From Duganella qianjiadongensis (GTDB lineage: Bacteria > Pseudomonadota > Gammaproteobacteria > Burkholderiales > Burkholderiaceae_D), in contig NZ_WWCM01000025.1 of assembly GCF_009857915.1 (NCBI RefSeq), positions 1-51,968 of the forward strand: a stretch of 51,968 nucleotides of DNA, written 5' to 3'. The notes under the pieces are model-generated. The model was not told where the DNA came from and did no database searches. It saw only the letters and a program-made list of their open reading frames with translations. Within the stretch, counting starts at the first letter, position 1; each line of letters begins with the position of its first letter. Both the position numbers and the translations under genes were made by a program. Positions 34,123-43,302 of this stretch are shown piece by piece.

Positions 34123-36101
34123 GCCGGCTGCGACACGCTAGCGGCACTGTTCGCGCAGATCCTTGCGATTGGCCAACCGTGGCGTGGCCTATGCTCACTA
34201 GTAGCGAGCAGGAAGTATTTCGGGCCCGTGAAGAAGCTGTGCGCCGCTATTGCCTGCGCCAGTCGTTGCACGCAATTGAGGCCGCGACAGGTGTCTCGTA
34301 CAGTACCGTGCGGCGTCACTATTTGCGCTGTCTTGAACCCCATGTGGACGGCCGGATCCAGGGCTTTCGTGCACTGATTCCATATGAACGGGTGAAACCC
34401 TATCGGCGTCTGGCGAGAATCGGACGACCTGGCAGTGCCGGCAAAGCCGGCGTATTTACCCAACTGCTGCAGCGCTACCCCGAGCTGGAAGCCCTGATCG
34501 TAAGCGAACTGCAAGCGCACCACGTGGTCTTGCACGAGGGGGCGAGTGGTCCGATTCTCGTTGGACTGACCGACTTGCATCAGCGCTTTCTCCAGCTATG
34601 CCTGCAACTTGGGCTGACCGAACGCGACTATCCATTGGTTCAGAAGCAGCGAGGTATCCGCAGTCTGGCCGCGGCCGCGAAAGCGATCGCGACGCGAACC
34701 TTTGAAACGGCGGCAGGTGCCGCGCTGGCGGACAAGCGCTCCGGTGGTGTCCGACCCGACGCACAGGGTCTTCCGTCGGTGGCGACGCAGCCTTATGACG
34801 TGGTCGAGTTCGATGGGCACCGAGTCGATGTACGACTGCGCGTGGTGTTCGAACGGGTGGCCGGCATTGAGGAGTCGTTCGACATTGAGCGGGTCTGGCT
34901 GCTCACCATCATCGATGTGTGCAGCCGTGCTGTATTGGGCTATAACATCGTGCTCGAGCCTGAATACAGCCGCTTCGATGTGCTCAAAACTGTGGAACGC
35001 GCGTTGCTTCCATGGCGCCCACCGGCATTGACGATTCCCGGTCTGCGCTACGCCCCCGGCGCGGGCATGCCATCGGAGCGCTTCCCCGAACTGGGCTACG
35101 CAGTCTGGAATATGTTTCGCTTCGATAACGCACGCGCCAATTTGGCCCACGACACCTTGCGCGTGCTGACTGAAGTTGTCGGCTGCGGCGCACAAGCGGG
35201 GCCGCTCCACCGGCCTAATGAGCGACCGCACATCGAACGCTTTTTCGGTACGCTTGCTTCGGTCTTGGCGCATCGTTTGCCTGGCACCACGGGTATCGGC
35301 GTTAGCGACCCGCGCCGGCGCATAGAGGAACTGGGGGCCGGTGCGCCGGCGATAGTGAGGCTCGATGAACTGATGGAGCTGACAGCGGTGGCCATCGCGA
35401 ATTACAACGCCCATCCCCATGCAGGATTAGGCGGCCGCACCCCGCTGGAAACGCTGAGCTACTACGTCGACGAGAAACGCATCGGGTTAAGGTGGCTGGC
35501 CGAGCCCATGCGGCGCCATCTGTGCCTGCTGCAGCACCAACATGAGGGGCATATCCGCGGAAGCATCGCACGCGGAGTGCGGCCTTATATTCAATTCTTC
35601 GGCGCGAACTACACCAGCCGCAGCCTAGCTGGGCGGGCAGACCTGATCGGGCAGCCAGTGCTGATTTATTTTGATGTCGAGGACGTGCGTGTGTTGCGTG
35701 TTTTCGATGGCGGCGGGCGAGAGCTCGGCGTGATCGAGGTCCAGGGGGCCTGGCGACGCACGGCGCATACCTTGCATATGCGCCGGGAAATTATGGCACT
35801 GATGCGCGAGCGCAAGTTACGTATCCTGCGTTACGATGACCCGGTGCAGTGCTATCTCGAGTACCTGCGCAAGCATGCGGGAAAACGGCGTCGTGCCGCC
35901 AGCAAAGCGGAAACGGCGCGTCGTGTCGTTCAGGATGCAGCACCGGTTCCGAAGGCTCCGCCTGGGCCGGTTCACTCCGGCGGGCACGACTCGACGCTGG
36001 CGGAAGCCGCGCCCCAGCATGCCGACAGTGGCACCGGCTTGAGTGGCCCGGTGAAAGGACAGAGCCTGACTATCGGTACCGGTCAGGTGTTCTCGCACTA
36101 G
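34119..36101 (+). CDS. TnsB-like DDE transposase (transposon 2)
   Basis: A 660-residue Mu/rve-type transposase. An N-terminal helix-turn-helix (FRAREEAVRRYCLRQSLHAI ... GVSYSTVRRHYLRCL) is followed by the RNase H-like core, with D266 in TIIDVCSRAVLGY, D336 in FRFDNARANL and E373 in RPHIERFFGTL. A beta-barrel domain and a Pro/Gly-rich tail follow. It is homologous along its length to the transposase of transposon 3 and more distant from module 1. The ATG overlaps the upstream stop. Confidence 0.92.
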   Translation: MSRLRHASGTVRADPCDWPTVAWPMLTSSEQEVFRAREEAVRRYCLRQSLHAIEAATGVSYSTVRRHYLRCLEPHVDGRIQGFRALIPYERVKPYRRLARIGRPGSAGKAGVFTQLLQRYPELEALIVSELQAHHVVLHEGASGPILVGLTDLHQRFLQLCLQLGLTERDYPLVQKQRGIRSLAAAAKAIATRTFETAAGAALADKRSGGVRPDAQGLPSVATQPYDVVEFDGHRVDVRLRVVFERVAGIEESFDIERVWLLTIIDVCSRAVLGYNIVLEPEYSRFDVLKTVERALLPWRPPALTIPGLRYAPGAGMPSERFPELGYAVWNMFRFDNARANLAHDTLRVLTEVVGCGAQAGPLHRPNERPHIERFFGTLASVLAHRLPGTTGIGVSDPRRRIEELGAGAPAIVRLDELMELTAVAIANYNAHPHAGLGGRTPLETLSYYVDEKRIGLRWLAEPMRRHLCLLQHQHEGHIRGSIARGVRPYIQFFGANYTSRSLAGRADLIGQPVLIYFDVEDVRVLRVFDGGGRELGVIEVQGAWRRTAHTLHMRREIMALMRERKLRILRYDDPVQCYLEYLRKHAGKRRRAASKAETARRVVQDAAPVPKAPPGPVHSGGHDSTLAEAAPQHADSGTGLSGPVKGQSLTIGTGQVFSH

Positions 36102-36133
36102 CAGTTCTCTCGACAAGTAAAGGTGACTACGCT

Positions 36134-37123
36134 GTGAACCAGACTAAATTACCCGGACGCCCCGTCGCCAAAGAACGCCATCCCCTATCTACCCGCACCT
36201 ATCGCGTCGCAACCGCCGCCATCGAGCACTGCTGGCAGCTGGTGTCGAAGTGCCTGCAATACCGGATTCCCGGTGCGTTAATCTATGGCGAGAGCCGGCT
36301 GGGCAAGACTTACGCGATCGAATATCTGCGCATGCTGATCCACCGCGAGCTGCCCGGCGTTCCGACTTTTCACGTGCAGGCCGAGTACAAGGTCAGTCGC
36401 AGCGAAGGGGCGTTCTTCTCTAGCTTGTTGCGCGCGGTACGCCATCCGCAACCCGATGCTGGACGTAATGCCTTTAAACGCAAGGCCCTGCACGATCGCT
36501 TGCTTGCGGTGGCGGAATCCCATGGTAGCGCCACGGTGGTCTTTTTTTGCGACGAGGCCCAGCGCTATTCTCTGCACGAATATGAGTGGTTGCGCGATGT
36601 CCACGACGAGCTGGCACAGAGCGGCGTACGCCTGACAACGTTCCTGTTTGGCCAGGAGCGGCTGTGCGAGCAGCGCACACACTTCCAGGAATCGGGTGAT
36701 ACCCAGATCGTTAAGCGCTTCATGGTTGAGACCCTGCGCTTTCGCGGCATATGCAGTGCGCTGGAGGCGGCCACTTGCCTCAGGAGCTACGACGAGCATG
36801 AGTATCCGCTTGGCAGTGGTTGGAGTTTTACTCGCTATTATCTCCCATACGCCTTCGAGGCCGGCTTACGGCTGGAGCAGTGTGCGCATCTGGCCTGGAA
36901 TGCCTTTTCTACGGCGCATCAGCATGCGGCGCTGGCTGGCGATGTGGAAATTCCGATGGAATATTTTTCGCGTGCGGTGGAGGCGGTTCTGTTGGACGGC
37001 CTGACGCGCGATGCGCTTGATGCTGATTTAACCGATCGACGCTGGGCCGAGGTGGTGAAACACTGCGGCTACGTCGCTTCCGAACAGGCGGTCGAGCGCA
37101 ACGCGCGCGGCGTGGGCCACTGA
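36134..37123 (+). CDS. TnsC/TniB-like AAA+ ATPase (transposon 2)
   Basis: A 329-residue ATPase that should control target choice. I chose the GTG at 36134, with AAAGGTGA upstream, because it gives the same length and N-terminus as the transposon 3 homologue; the ORF extending back to 35849 is shadow sequence. Walker A is YGESRLGKTYAIEY near residue 52; Walker B is VVFFCDEAQRY near 140. The downstream tniQ begins 13 bp after its stop. Confidence 0.9.
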   Translation: MNQTKLPGRPVAKERHPLSTRTYRVATAAIEHCWQLVSKCLQYRIPGALIYGESRLGKTYAIEYLRMLIHRELPGVPTFHVQAEYKVSRSEGAFFSSLLRAVRHPQPDAGRNAFKRKALHDRLLAVAESHGSATVVFFCDEAQRYSLHEYEWLRDVHDELAQSGVRLTTFLFGQERLCEQRTHFQESGDTQIVKRFMVETLRFRGICSALEAATCLRSYDEHEYPLGSGWSFTRYYLPYAFEAGLRLEQCAHLAWNAFSTAHQHAALAGDVEIPMEYFSRAVEAVLLDGLTRDALDADLTDRRWAEVVKHCGYVASEQAVERNARGVGH

Positions 37124-37135
37124 ATCCGTCTTGGC

Positions 37136-38308
37136 ATGGACTTGCCTTTACTTATCATTCCACCGAGCGGAATTAACGTGGTCGCTTCGCTCACACTTCC
37201 GCCACAGCTATTCGCTGCCTACGAAACCGCGTGGGCGTGGGGTGCCAAGCTAGCGGCAGTGAACGCGTTGTCGGCTTTCGAGGTGGCCGCGTGGATAGGC
37301 GTCCCCGCTAGGCAGGCGCACCCCTTGCTGCAGGTACGTCCGCCACGGAGCGCGCTGACGTTGGGACGGAGCGTGGGCTTGCCTTACCTGCGGATCGAGC
37401 AGGCGTTCTTGGGCGGCGCCTTGCAATGCCTGCATCCCCTAGTGTCCGAGTATCTGCGCAGGTGCCCGATCTGCGTCAGGCTGGGCTACCATTTTATTGT
37501 TCATCAGTTGCGCGTGCTCAGCACCTGCCCGCTGCACCATGTACCTTTGCGCGAGCACTGTTCGCGCTGTGCGACGCATCTGCCATATGACTTGGGCGCA
37601 TCTAAAGTACAGGGCCCGATCATTTGTCCCGAATGCGCGGCGCCGCTGCTGCCGGTCACGCGTGGAGGCTTTCCAACCACGGTGGCGATCACTGGTCGCG
37701 AGTTCGGTTTGCTGGAGCGTTGGATGGCCTTCTTGCGGCGCCGCGCGGCGCTGCCGGCGTGGCGTAATGGCAGTGTCGTGATTGATACCAGCCGTCAAGC
37801 ACTGACCGCTTCAGGGCATGAGCGGCTGTCGGCGATCCTGCCGGCCGGTTCAGTATGTCGTACGCTTACCTGCCAGCGCGCGTGCTGGTGCGACGATTGG
37901 GAACACCGGGCATTGGGGCAACGCTACTGGCAACATGCCAATGCACTCTGGCGGCAATGCGATCCACCATCGCGCCGGTGGTGCCGGTGCCTGCTGACAG
38001 GCGATGCTACCAAGACTGCGCCGAACGCTCACGTACTCGCCTTCCTGTATTGGCGCATGACCTGGCAAGGCTGCAGCAATCCGTACCTGTTACGACGAGG
38101 ACATGGCTTGCCGCTGTATGGTATCGCCGAATGGCAGGCTGGCCAGCCTGCACCGGATAGCGATGATCTCGACGCGGAACTACTGGCGTTTTCCGACGCA
38201 ATGGAGGCATCGTGGCGTGAATGGCTAGACTGCATCGACTTGCTTGGCGTCACGACATTGGAGCGGCGAACCTGGCGCTTGCGCGCTGTTCCAAGCGCCT
38301 ATTTATAG
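37136..38308 (+). CDS. tniQ: TniQ family protein (transposon 2)
   Basis: A 390-residue TniQ, the adaptor between target DNA and the ATPase. The zinc modules are intact: RCPICVRLGYHFIVHQLRVL, TCPLHHVPLREHCSRCATHL and ICPECAAPLL. The length matches Tn5053/Cascade-type TniQ, shorter than TnsD of module 1, so the target may be set by DNA structure or an external factor instead of a long DNA-binding domain. The right end of the transposon begins within about 35 bp of its stop. Confidence 0.88.
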   Translation: MDLPLLIIPPSGINVVASLTLPPQLFAAYETAWAWGAKLAAVNALSAFEVAAWIGVPARQAHPLLQVRPPRSALTLGRSVGLPYLRIEQAFLGGALQCLHPLVSEYLRRCPICVRLGYHFIVHQLRVLSTCPLHHVPLREHCSRCATHLPYDLGASKVQGPIICPECAAPLLPVTRGGFPTTVAITGREFGLLERWMAFLRRRAALPAWRNGSVVIDTSRQALTASGHERLSAILPAGSVCRTLTCQRACWCDDWEHRALGQRYWQHANALWRQCDPPSRRWCRCLLTGDATKTAPNAHVLAFLYWRMTWQGCSNPYLLRRGHGLPLYGIAEWQAGQPAPDSDDLDAELLAFSDAMEASWREWLDCIDLLGVTTLERRTWRLRAVPSAYL

Positions 38309-38494
38309 ATATCCAAAAGACAACCATAACCGCACATCGGCAATTTTGCATAATTACTTTGCATATGCTGTTAAGTCTCTGTTTTTTAATAAATTATTTG
38401 TCGAAGCCCGAAAGGTAAAATTTTTTTTGCACTTTTACTTCGATTTTTGAGCAAAATTGCTTTGCATGACGCATATATAGTTCTCTCTATAAAT

Positions 38495-39619
38495 TTATTT
38501 ATTTATTTCAAATATCGAAACAGAATTATTTTCGCAGGTGGCAATAAATTTATTGTTTGGTGATAGAGCTGCGCAATTCATTGATTTTTTACTCTGGTAA
38601 ATTAATTTATTGTTGTTTTCATCTTTAATGTTGAACCAATTTACATCTCTGCTGGAAACGAGATCTATTGAGAATTTTCCATCTTTTGCATACTCAAATG
38701 ATGTTCTTATTGATCCAGTTAGAGGTTTTCGGATGACTACACTTTCCCCTTTCACGATATTTATTTGCTCGATCCCCGTCCCTCCTGCGAAATAAATATC
38801 ATCAGATGTCGTTCCTGTGCTAAGAGCTCCAAAGACATCCGGAACTTGAGAAAGTTGAATTATTTTTGTAATTTCTTTTTTTTCTAAATTTATTACGCTT
38901 AAGTATCCACCATCAGGTTTTTGTGGGTTACCAAAAACAGGCTGCGGCCCTGGCCCCTGCCATACGACAGCGTTTCTAACAGCTCCAGCGATAAGTAAGT
39001 TTTCGCCATCATTGGAATATTTCACCAGATATGGCTGAAATGGTACGGTGGAAAGGCTAATGATTTCTTGCCAATTATTGGTATTAAATACCCTAATCGT
39101 TGATGCTTTTTCAAAAATCCTACGGCCACCAATTAAAGCCATTTGAGTACCATCCGGAGAAAATGCAGTCGCAGTACAACCATTACCAGGAACTGGATCT
39201 TCGATGTCTTTAATAATTTTCCAATTATTGGTTTCCCATATTCGAACTACGCTACTCATTTTTGAAAATGTATGACAAGCAGCAAGTAGTCCACCATTTT
39301 GGCTAAATACTAGTTTTTGTGATGATAATATTCCATCTGTATTGTCAGGAATTTTTAGCTTTTTAACTATTGTTGAGTTTCTCCAATTCCAAATCTCTAT
39401 ATCTGAATTTCCGAAATAGACAGCGATATTGTCGCTATTTGGTTGGAAAGCAATGTAAGAACTATCAGAAATATTAATGGAAGATATTTTTTTAAAATTG
39501 AAATGCGATTTCACCTGATCAGACGGAAGAAGATCATTAAATAGTGTCATAGAATATGCTTCTTGGAAATTTAATAAAAAGAGTATCGATATGGTATTTC
39601 GAATTATCTTTTTTCTCAT
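38495..39619 (-). CDS. Secreted WD40-like beta-propeller protein
   Basis: A 374-residue protein with a signal peptide-like N-terminus (MRKKIIRNTISILFLLNFQE, then AYS) followed by WD40-type repeats: VRIWETNNWKIIKDIE, ATAFSPDGTQMALIGGRRI, IRVFNTNNWQEIISLS, and a final AALSPNNKFIATCENNSVS. About five to six blades are visible. No catalytic residues are evident, so a binding or scaffold role in the periplasm or outside is likely. It is markedly more AT-rich than all its neighbours, which points to separate acquisition. Its 3' end is only 23 bp from the right end of transposon 2, but the protein seems complete. Confidence 0.75.
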   Translation of the reverse strand: MRKKIIRNTISILFLLNFQEAYSMTLFNDLLPSDQVKSHFNFKKISSINISDSSYIAFQPNSDNIAVYFGNSDIEIWNWRNSTIVKKLKIPDNTDGILSSQKLVFSQNGGLLAACHTFSKMSSVVRIWETNNWKIIKDIEDPVPGNGCTATAFSPDGTQMALIGGRRIFEKASTIRVFNTNNWQEIISLSTVPFQPYLVKYSNDGENLLIAGAVRNAVVWQGPGPQPVFGNPQKPDGGYLSVINLEKKEITKIIQLSQVPDVFGALSTGTTSDDIYFAGGTGIEQINIVKGESVVIRKPLTGSIRTSFEYAKDGKFSIDLVSSRDVNWFNIKDENNNKLIYQSKKSMNCAALSPNNKFIATCENNSVSIFEINK

Positions 39620-40050
39620 AGAAAAATCTTTCCTTAAAAATTATGGAAATTTCGCACAGCAAACCCAAGTATAGACAGTTGCCATAGGTGAAATGTCTCC
39701 GATTGTCACTAATATGGAAGTTAAAGGGAATATTTCCCAGCCCCCCCCTCCTAGTCTATCGTTCGAGGCCGTTTTCCCATCCTCACTGTTGAAATTTGGG
39801 TAAAGACAGAATTAGACGCATGATCTAAAGCAAAAAATTTAGCGCAATGATTATCACTTATGGCGACCTCTAAAAACCTACCTCTCGCTGGCGCGCCTCG
39901 GTAAAATTCCGCCATCGACCACGCCCAGCGAGTACCCGCGATGATGAAGCACCGGATCAGCCTGTTTGCAGAACATGAGCGCGAAGATCGGCGCTCAAAG
40001 ATCGGCGATCCGCTAGTGGTGCAGCACTACTGGGTGTTCCCTGGCCGCGC
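39620..40050. other. Intergenic region with a probable IS-type transposase remnant
   Basis: The first 320 bp are without a gene. From 39941, an ATG opens a short frame (MMKHRISLFAEHEREDRRSK ... GDPLV) that resembles the N-terminus of IS5-type transposases and stops after about 40 codons, then continues in another frame with similar flavour. This is a weak call. Confidence 0.3.
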
Positions 40051-40452
40051 TTGTCGGCCTGGTTGAAGTCCGGCGGGCCGCGCACACTGATGGCTCTGGA
40101 TGCGCTAATCGCGTATCGCAAGCCCGCACCAAACATGGCACCTTTGGCTCAAATTGCTGCTCCTGTTTTGCTCAACGCACCAAGCCGTTCTCAATTTGAG
40201 CATGAAATATTGAGCACGCTAGAAGGGAGCAGTACGCCTCGAATCAAAATGGCTATCGAATCGGTGTTGAAGTATTCGGTAGAAATTCTTCGTGGCGGTG
40301 ACCGTGGAGTCGCCATTTCCGAATTGCCCATGCTGTTCCTATGTCCAGAAAAATTCCTGAATGCTCAGCAGATTCTAAATCGCCATGATTCGGTGCTATC
40401 CGGAGTTAGGAACTCTATTGAGGCTGTAGTTAGCAAAAGTAACTCGAACTGA
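40051..40452 (+). CDS. Hypothetical protein, possibly chimeric
   Basis: 133 residues. The first 30 derive from the probable IS remnant. The rest (about 35-133: FEHEILSTLEGSSTPRIKMA, LPMLFLCPEKFLNAQQILN) looks like an ordinary soluble helical protein tail. No domain is recognised. It is probably the 3' part of an older gene whose start was replaced. Confidence 0.35.
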   Translation: MSAWLKSGGPRTLMALDALIAYRKPAPNMAPLAQIAAPVLLNAPSRSQFEHEILSTLEGSSTPRIKMAIESVLKYSVEILRGGDRGVAISELPMLFLCPEKFLNAQQILNRHDSVLSGVRNSIEAVVSKSNSN

Positions 40453-40773
40453 ATAAGCCAGATATTGGTGAATAGGCTCCTATCGTAGCAGTGGGGTGAA
40501 TTGGGAGATAGTGCGAAGGTCCGAGATAGTGCGAAGGTCCGAGATGGGGCGATTTGAGCTCGTGACAATTTGAGAGCTTTACGGTCCTTTGAATCGCTAT
40601 GCTGATGCCTTTGTTGCAGGCTGCGCCTCTCAAATCGGAAAGCAGTTGCGGGCCTATCTCGACAAGATCGCAAGCACTCCTTCATCGCCACGGGAAAGCC
40701 ACTGAGAGAATCTCTTGCGCACAAAATACTATGAAAACAATTTTCTGCGAATATCGTCGGCTATAATCGCGCC
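40453..40773. other. Intergenic region with an 18-bp tandem duplication
   Basis: GAGATAGTGCGAAGGTCC occurs twice head-to-tail at 40505-40522 and 40523-40540, with a partial third start. No gene is seen; promoters for the next gene are expected at the 3' side. Confidence 0.4.
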
Positions 40774-41163
40774 ATGATCAACACGGCAAAGCGACATGCA
40801 TTCTGCGTCTGGATCGCCATGTTGGCCATCCTGTTCAGTGCGCTTGCTCCGACAGTTTCGCACGCGCTGGCTGCTGTCAGCGTCGCCACCGATACGGTCG
40901 AAGTCTGTACGGTCAATGGCTATCAGTTGGTCAAGGTCCCCGATTCAGATAGCAGCAAAGCGCCGGCCCCGATGAAACACGGTATGGAGCACTGTGCGTT
41001 TTGCACCACTCAGGGCGGCTCATACACCCTGACAAGCTCGCTATCAGTAATCGCAGCCTTTGACGCCAGTCGCGATGTCTATCCGCCACTGTTTTATGCT
41101 GCGCCACATTCCCTGCATACCTGGTCTGCGTCCAATCCGCGCGCACCTCCTTTCCTTGCCTAA
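40774..41163 (+). CDS. DUF2946-family membrane/periplasmic protein
   Basis: 129 residues. An N-terminal hydrophobic segment (WIAMLAILFSALAPTVSHAL) acts as signal anchor. A His/Cys motif EHCAFC follows near the centre, and the C-terminus has the family-typical RAPP. DUF2946 proteins are small envelope proteins frequently coded near copper or other metal-transport genes, with unproved metal binding through the HCxxC. The next genes (small membrane protein, outer-membrane protein with CASCGC, thioredoxin) fit a metal or redox envelope cluster. Confidence 0.75.
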   Translation: MINTAKRHAFCVWIAMLAILFSALAPTVSHALAAVSVATDTVEVCTVNGYQLVKVPDSDSSKAPAPMKHGMEHCAFCTTQGGSYTLTSSLSVIAAFDASRDVYPPLFYAAPHSLHTWSASNPRAPPFLA

Positions 41164-41292
41164 CCATCCCTTCAGCCACACTTTCGTGCGCTGACCCGGT
41201 CACCTATCTAGTTCCAGTTTGAGTCCGGCTTGCCGGCGCACGTTGCCGCCGTTTATCTGGCGGCGATCCGAACCTGTCTAACAAGGATTGCC

Positions 41293-41559
41293 ATGAACCA
41301 ATCGGATATCGCTACACAAAACACGCTTGTCATTGTCCTGCGGACGGTGCGTTGTTTCAACGCCGCTGCTTTTATCGCGCTGGCGTTCTTCTACTTCGCA
41401 TCATATAGCCTGCCGCCGTTGCCGTCCTACTCCTTGCGGCTGATTCTGATCACACAGCCATCACAGTACCTTTTACAGCTGCAAGCTGAAGGCAGTGCAT
41501 TGCGACCGTTGCCGGGCCAGGGCCACTTCCTCGATGTGGACTGGACTATCGGCTTCTGA
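41293..41559 (+). CDS. Small single-span membrane protein, 88 aa
   Basis: The start at 41293 is chosen (AAGGATTGCC upstream) over the longer ORF. One hydrophobic span (AAAFIALAFFYFASYSL) is flanked by charged residues. The family is unknown. Co-directional with the flanking DUF2946 and outer-membrane genes, it is probably in the same transcript. Confidence 0.45.
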   Translation: MNQSDIATQNTLVIVLRTVRCFNAAAFIALAFFYFASYSLPPLPSYSLRLILITQPSQYLLQLQAEGSALRPLPGQGHFLDVDWTIGF

Positions 41560-41618
41560 TCACCCGCACCAATTTTGCAACGCTCACGATCTCATTCCTT
41601 ACTACAACGGAGAATACC

Positions 41619-42569
41619 TTGAAGACATATGTGCGAATTATTTTGGCTGCAATCATTGCAACCCCATCCGCCGCCGCATTAGCATGCGCCAGTTGCGGCT
41701 GCTCACTCAGTTCGGATTGGGACAGTCAGGGGCTTTCTTCCGGCCCTGGCTTGCGCTTCGACTTGCGTTATGACTTCCTAAATCAGAATCAGATCCGCAG
41801 CGGCTCTGGCAAGGTCGGGACCTGGCCGGCAGCAGATCATGAGCAAGAGCTGTACACCAAAAATCAGTACCTGACGGCGGGATTCGACTACAGCGCATCG
41901 CCGAACTGGGGTGTCAGTGTCCAGCTACCTTACATTGACCGCTCGCATGCTACCAATGGATTTGCTTTTGACGGTTCGGACGCGGGCACTTCGCATACGC
42001 ATAACCTTGGTGATATCAAGGTGATTGGTCGATATACCGGATTGATCGAAGAGAAGAACTTCGGAATTCAGTTCGGATTGAAGCTACCCACTGGCAGCCA
42101 CACGGAAAATTTCAGCGGCGGTGCTATCACGGGTGCCCCTTTGGACAGAGGTTTGCAGCCAGGCACCGGGACGACTGACGCCATCGTCGGCATCTTCAAG
42201 TTTGCCCCTATCTCGCAAAATTGGGACTACTTCGCCCAAGCGACGGCGCAGGTACCTATGAACAGCCGGGACGACTACAAACCAGGCAACTCGTTGAACG
42301 TCAACCTCGGCATACGCTATATGGGTTTAGACAGCGTCGCGCTCCAACTGCAAATCAATGGCCGGGTGTCGGCCAAGGATTCGGGGGAGAACGCCTCACC
42401 GGATGACAGTGGCGGTAAGACTATTTACCTGAGTCCAGGCGTCACCGTGGCCCTCACGGAGAAGATCAAAACGTATGGCTTTATTCAGTTGCCGATCTAT
42501 CAGAACTTGAACGGCTACCAGCTGGCGCCAAAATACACCGTCTCCGTCGGAACACGTTTCGAGTTTTGA
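41619..42569 (+). CDS. Outer-membrane beta-barrel protein (MetA-pathway/phenol-type transporter family)
   Basis: 316 residues from a TTG start with a good GGAGA site; the nearby ATG is out of frame. A signal peptide ends near AALA, directly followed by a Cys cluster CASCGCSLSSDW. The rest alternates amphipathic strands (LRFDLRYDF; NWGVSVQLPYIDRS; NLGDIKVIGRYTG; NFGIQFGLKLPTGS) and ends in a C-terminal Phe (TRFEF), the outer-membrane insertion signal. It resembles the PF13557-type barrels. The Cys cluster at the mature N-terminus suggests metal handling. It converges with the thioredoxin gene, with 1 bp between stops. Confidence 0.75.
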   Translation: MKTYVRIILAAIIATPSAAALACASCGCSLSSDWDSQGLSSGPGLRFDLRYDFLNQNQIRSGSGKVGTWPAADHEQELYTKNQYLTAGFDYSASPNWGVSVQLPYIDRSHATNGFAFDGSDAGTSHTHNLGDIKVIGRYTGLIEEKNFGIQFGLKLPTGSHTENFSGGAITGAPLDRGLQPGTGTTDAIVGIFKFAPISQNWDYFAQATAQVPMNSRDDYKPGNSLNVNLGIRYMGLDSVALQLQINGRVSAKDSGENASPDDSGGKTIYLSPGVTVALTEKIKTYGFIQLPIYQNLNGYQLAPKYTVSVGTRFEF

Positions 42570-42570
42570 T

Positions 42571-43074
42571 TTAAGGTTGACTCAGGAGCGGCGTCACCAA
42601 GGTTTCGAGAGAACCGAGATCGACGGTCGGCACGCCTTCCTGGCCGTTCTTTCTCAAGATGCCGTTCCGATCAATCACAAAAGTGGATGGCATCCGCCAT
42701 ATTCGGCCCAATCCCTTGAAGTCCGAATCGGTTTTGAGCGCGATAGCGAAACTGTAAGACTGGGCGATCTTGCGCACATCCGCCACATCGTGCGGGTCGT
42801 CCATACTAATTGCCAGCACCTCCAGCCCCTGTGATTTGTACTTGTCGTAATACGCCTGGATTGCAGGCATTTCAACGCGGCATGGCACACACCAACTCGC
42901 CCAGAAATTGATGATTGTCACCCTGCCACTGCCTGGGCCTATTTTGACGTGCTGGGCGCTGTCAAGTAACGTCGCCTCAACTATCGGCATAGGCTTACCC
43001 ACAGCCAAATCGGCAGCATAGGCATTGCAGGTGAACGTCAATGCGCAAGCAAGAAGTAGGTATCGGAAGATCAT
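42571..43074 (-). CDS. TlpA/ResA-like thiol-disulfide protein
   Basis: 167 residues from the ATG at 43074. The signal peptide is MIFRYLLLACALTFTCNAYA; the thioredoxin fold follows with the active-site WCVPC in NFWASWCVPCRVEMPAI and the cis-Pro in RMPSTFVID. It acts in the periplasm, reducing disulfides of envelope proteins or metallochaperones. It may keep the Cys clusters of the neighbouring outer-membrane and DUF2946 proteins reduced; that is inferred from proximity. An upstream in-frame start at 43122 would spoil the signal peptide. Confidence 0.85.
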   Translation of the reverse strand: MIFRYLLLACALTFTCNAYAADLAVGKPMPIVEATLLDSAQHVKIGPGSGRVTIINFWASWCVPCRVEMPAIQAYYDKYKSQGLEVLAISMDDPHDVADVRKIAQSYSFAIALKTDSDFKGLGRIWRMPSTFVIDRNGILRKNGQEGVPTVDLGSLETLVTPLLSQP

Positions 43075-43137
43075 AGCTAAAGATTGTACCTTTTGTGGTT
43101 CCCGCATGCCTACCATCATCACGATAAGGCGAGTCTG

Positions 43138-43302
43138 TTAATTACCATCGCCGTGAGATGGTTTGTCTAACCCGCAAATTAATTTCCAAAGAACTCGATT
43201 GACCACGGCTGCCGGTAGTGCGACGTGCATCGTGGAGAGTGGGATGTAATCACCAACATTGGATTGCTGGTGAACTTCATTTGAACTTTTATCGCTATTC
43301 AT
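43138..43302 (-). CDS. Small hypothetical protein, 54 aa
   Basis: The ATG at 43302 has GGAGCACCTC upstream. It is a soluble peptide (NSDKSSNEVHQQSNVGDYIP ... VNRVLWKLICGLD) with a hydrophobic middle. No family is recognised. It lies upstream of, and in the same direction as, the thioredoxin gene. Confidence 0.35.
   Translation of the reverse strand: MNSDKSSNEVHQQSNVGDYIPLSTMHVALPAAVVNRVLWKLICGLDKPSHGDGN

Larger units (their letters stand above)
33323..38471 (+). mobile_element. Tn7/Tn5053-like transposon 2
   Basis: Ends are inferred from imperfect terminal inverted repeats: CGTCACTCAAAGTAAATCTGC at the left, and the reverse complement of the right end, CGTCATGCAAAGCAATTTTGC. Internal binding-site repeats occur at 33399-33415, 33421-33436 and 33451-33469 (left) and at 38341-38362 and 38428-38444 (right). 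Content is tnsA-like, tnsB, tnsC and tniQ, all on one strand. The flanks show no matching 5-bp duplication. A deleted mini-copy at 46843-47205 supports the left boundary. Confidence 0.78.

Noticed and set aside
34596..35420. 274-codon minus-strand ORF
   Set aside because: Antisense shadow of the transposon 2 transposase with no domain.
35849..36133. Extended N-terminus of the transposon 2 ATPase
   Set aside because: This part is the +1 frame of the transposase tail; the GTG at 36134 gives the length and start of the homologue in transposon 3.
40505..40540. Functional tandem operator
   Set aside because: Two exact 18-bp copies without symmetry, more likely a local slippage duplication.
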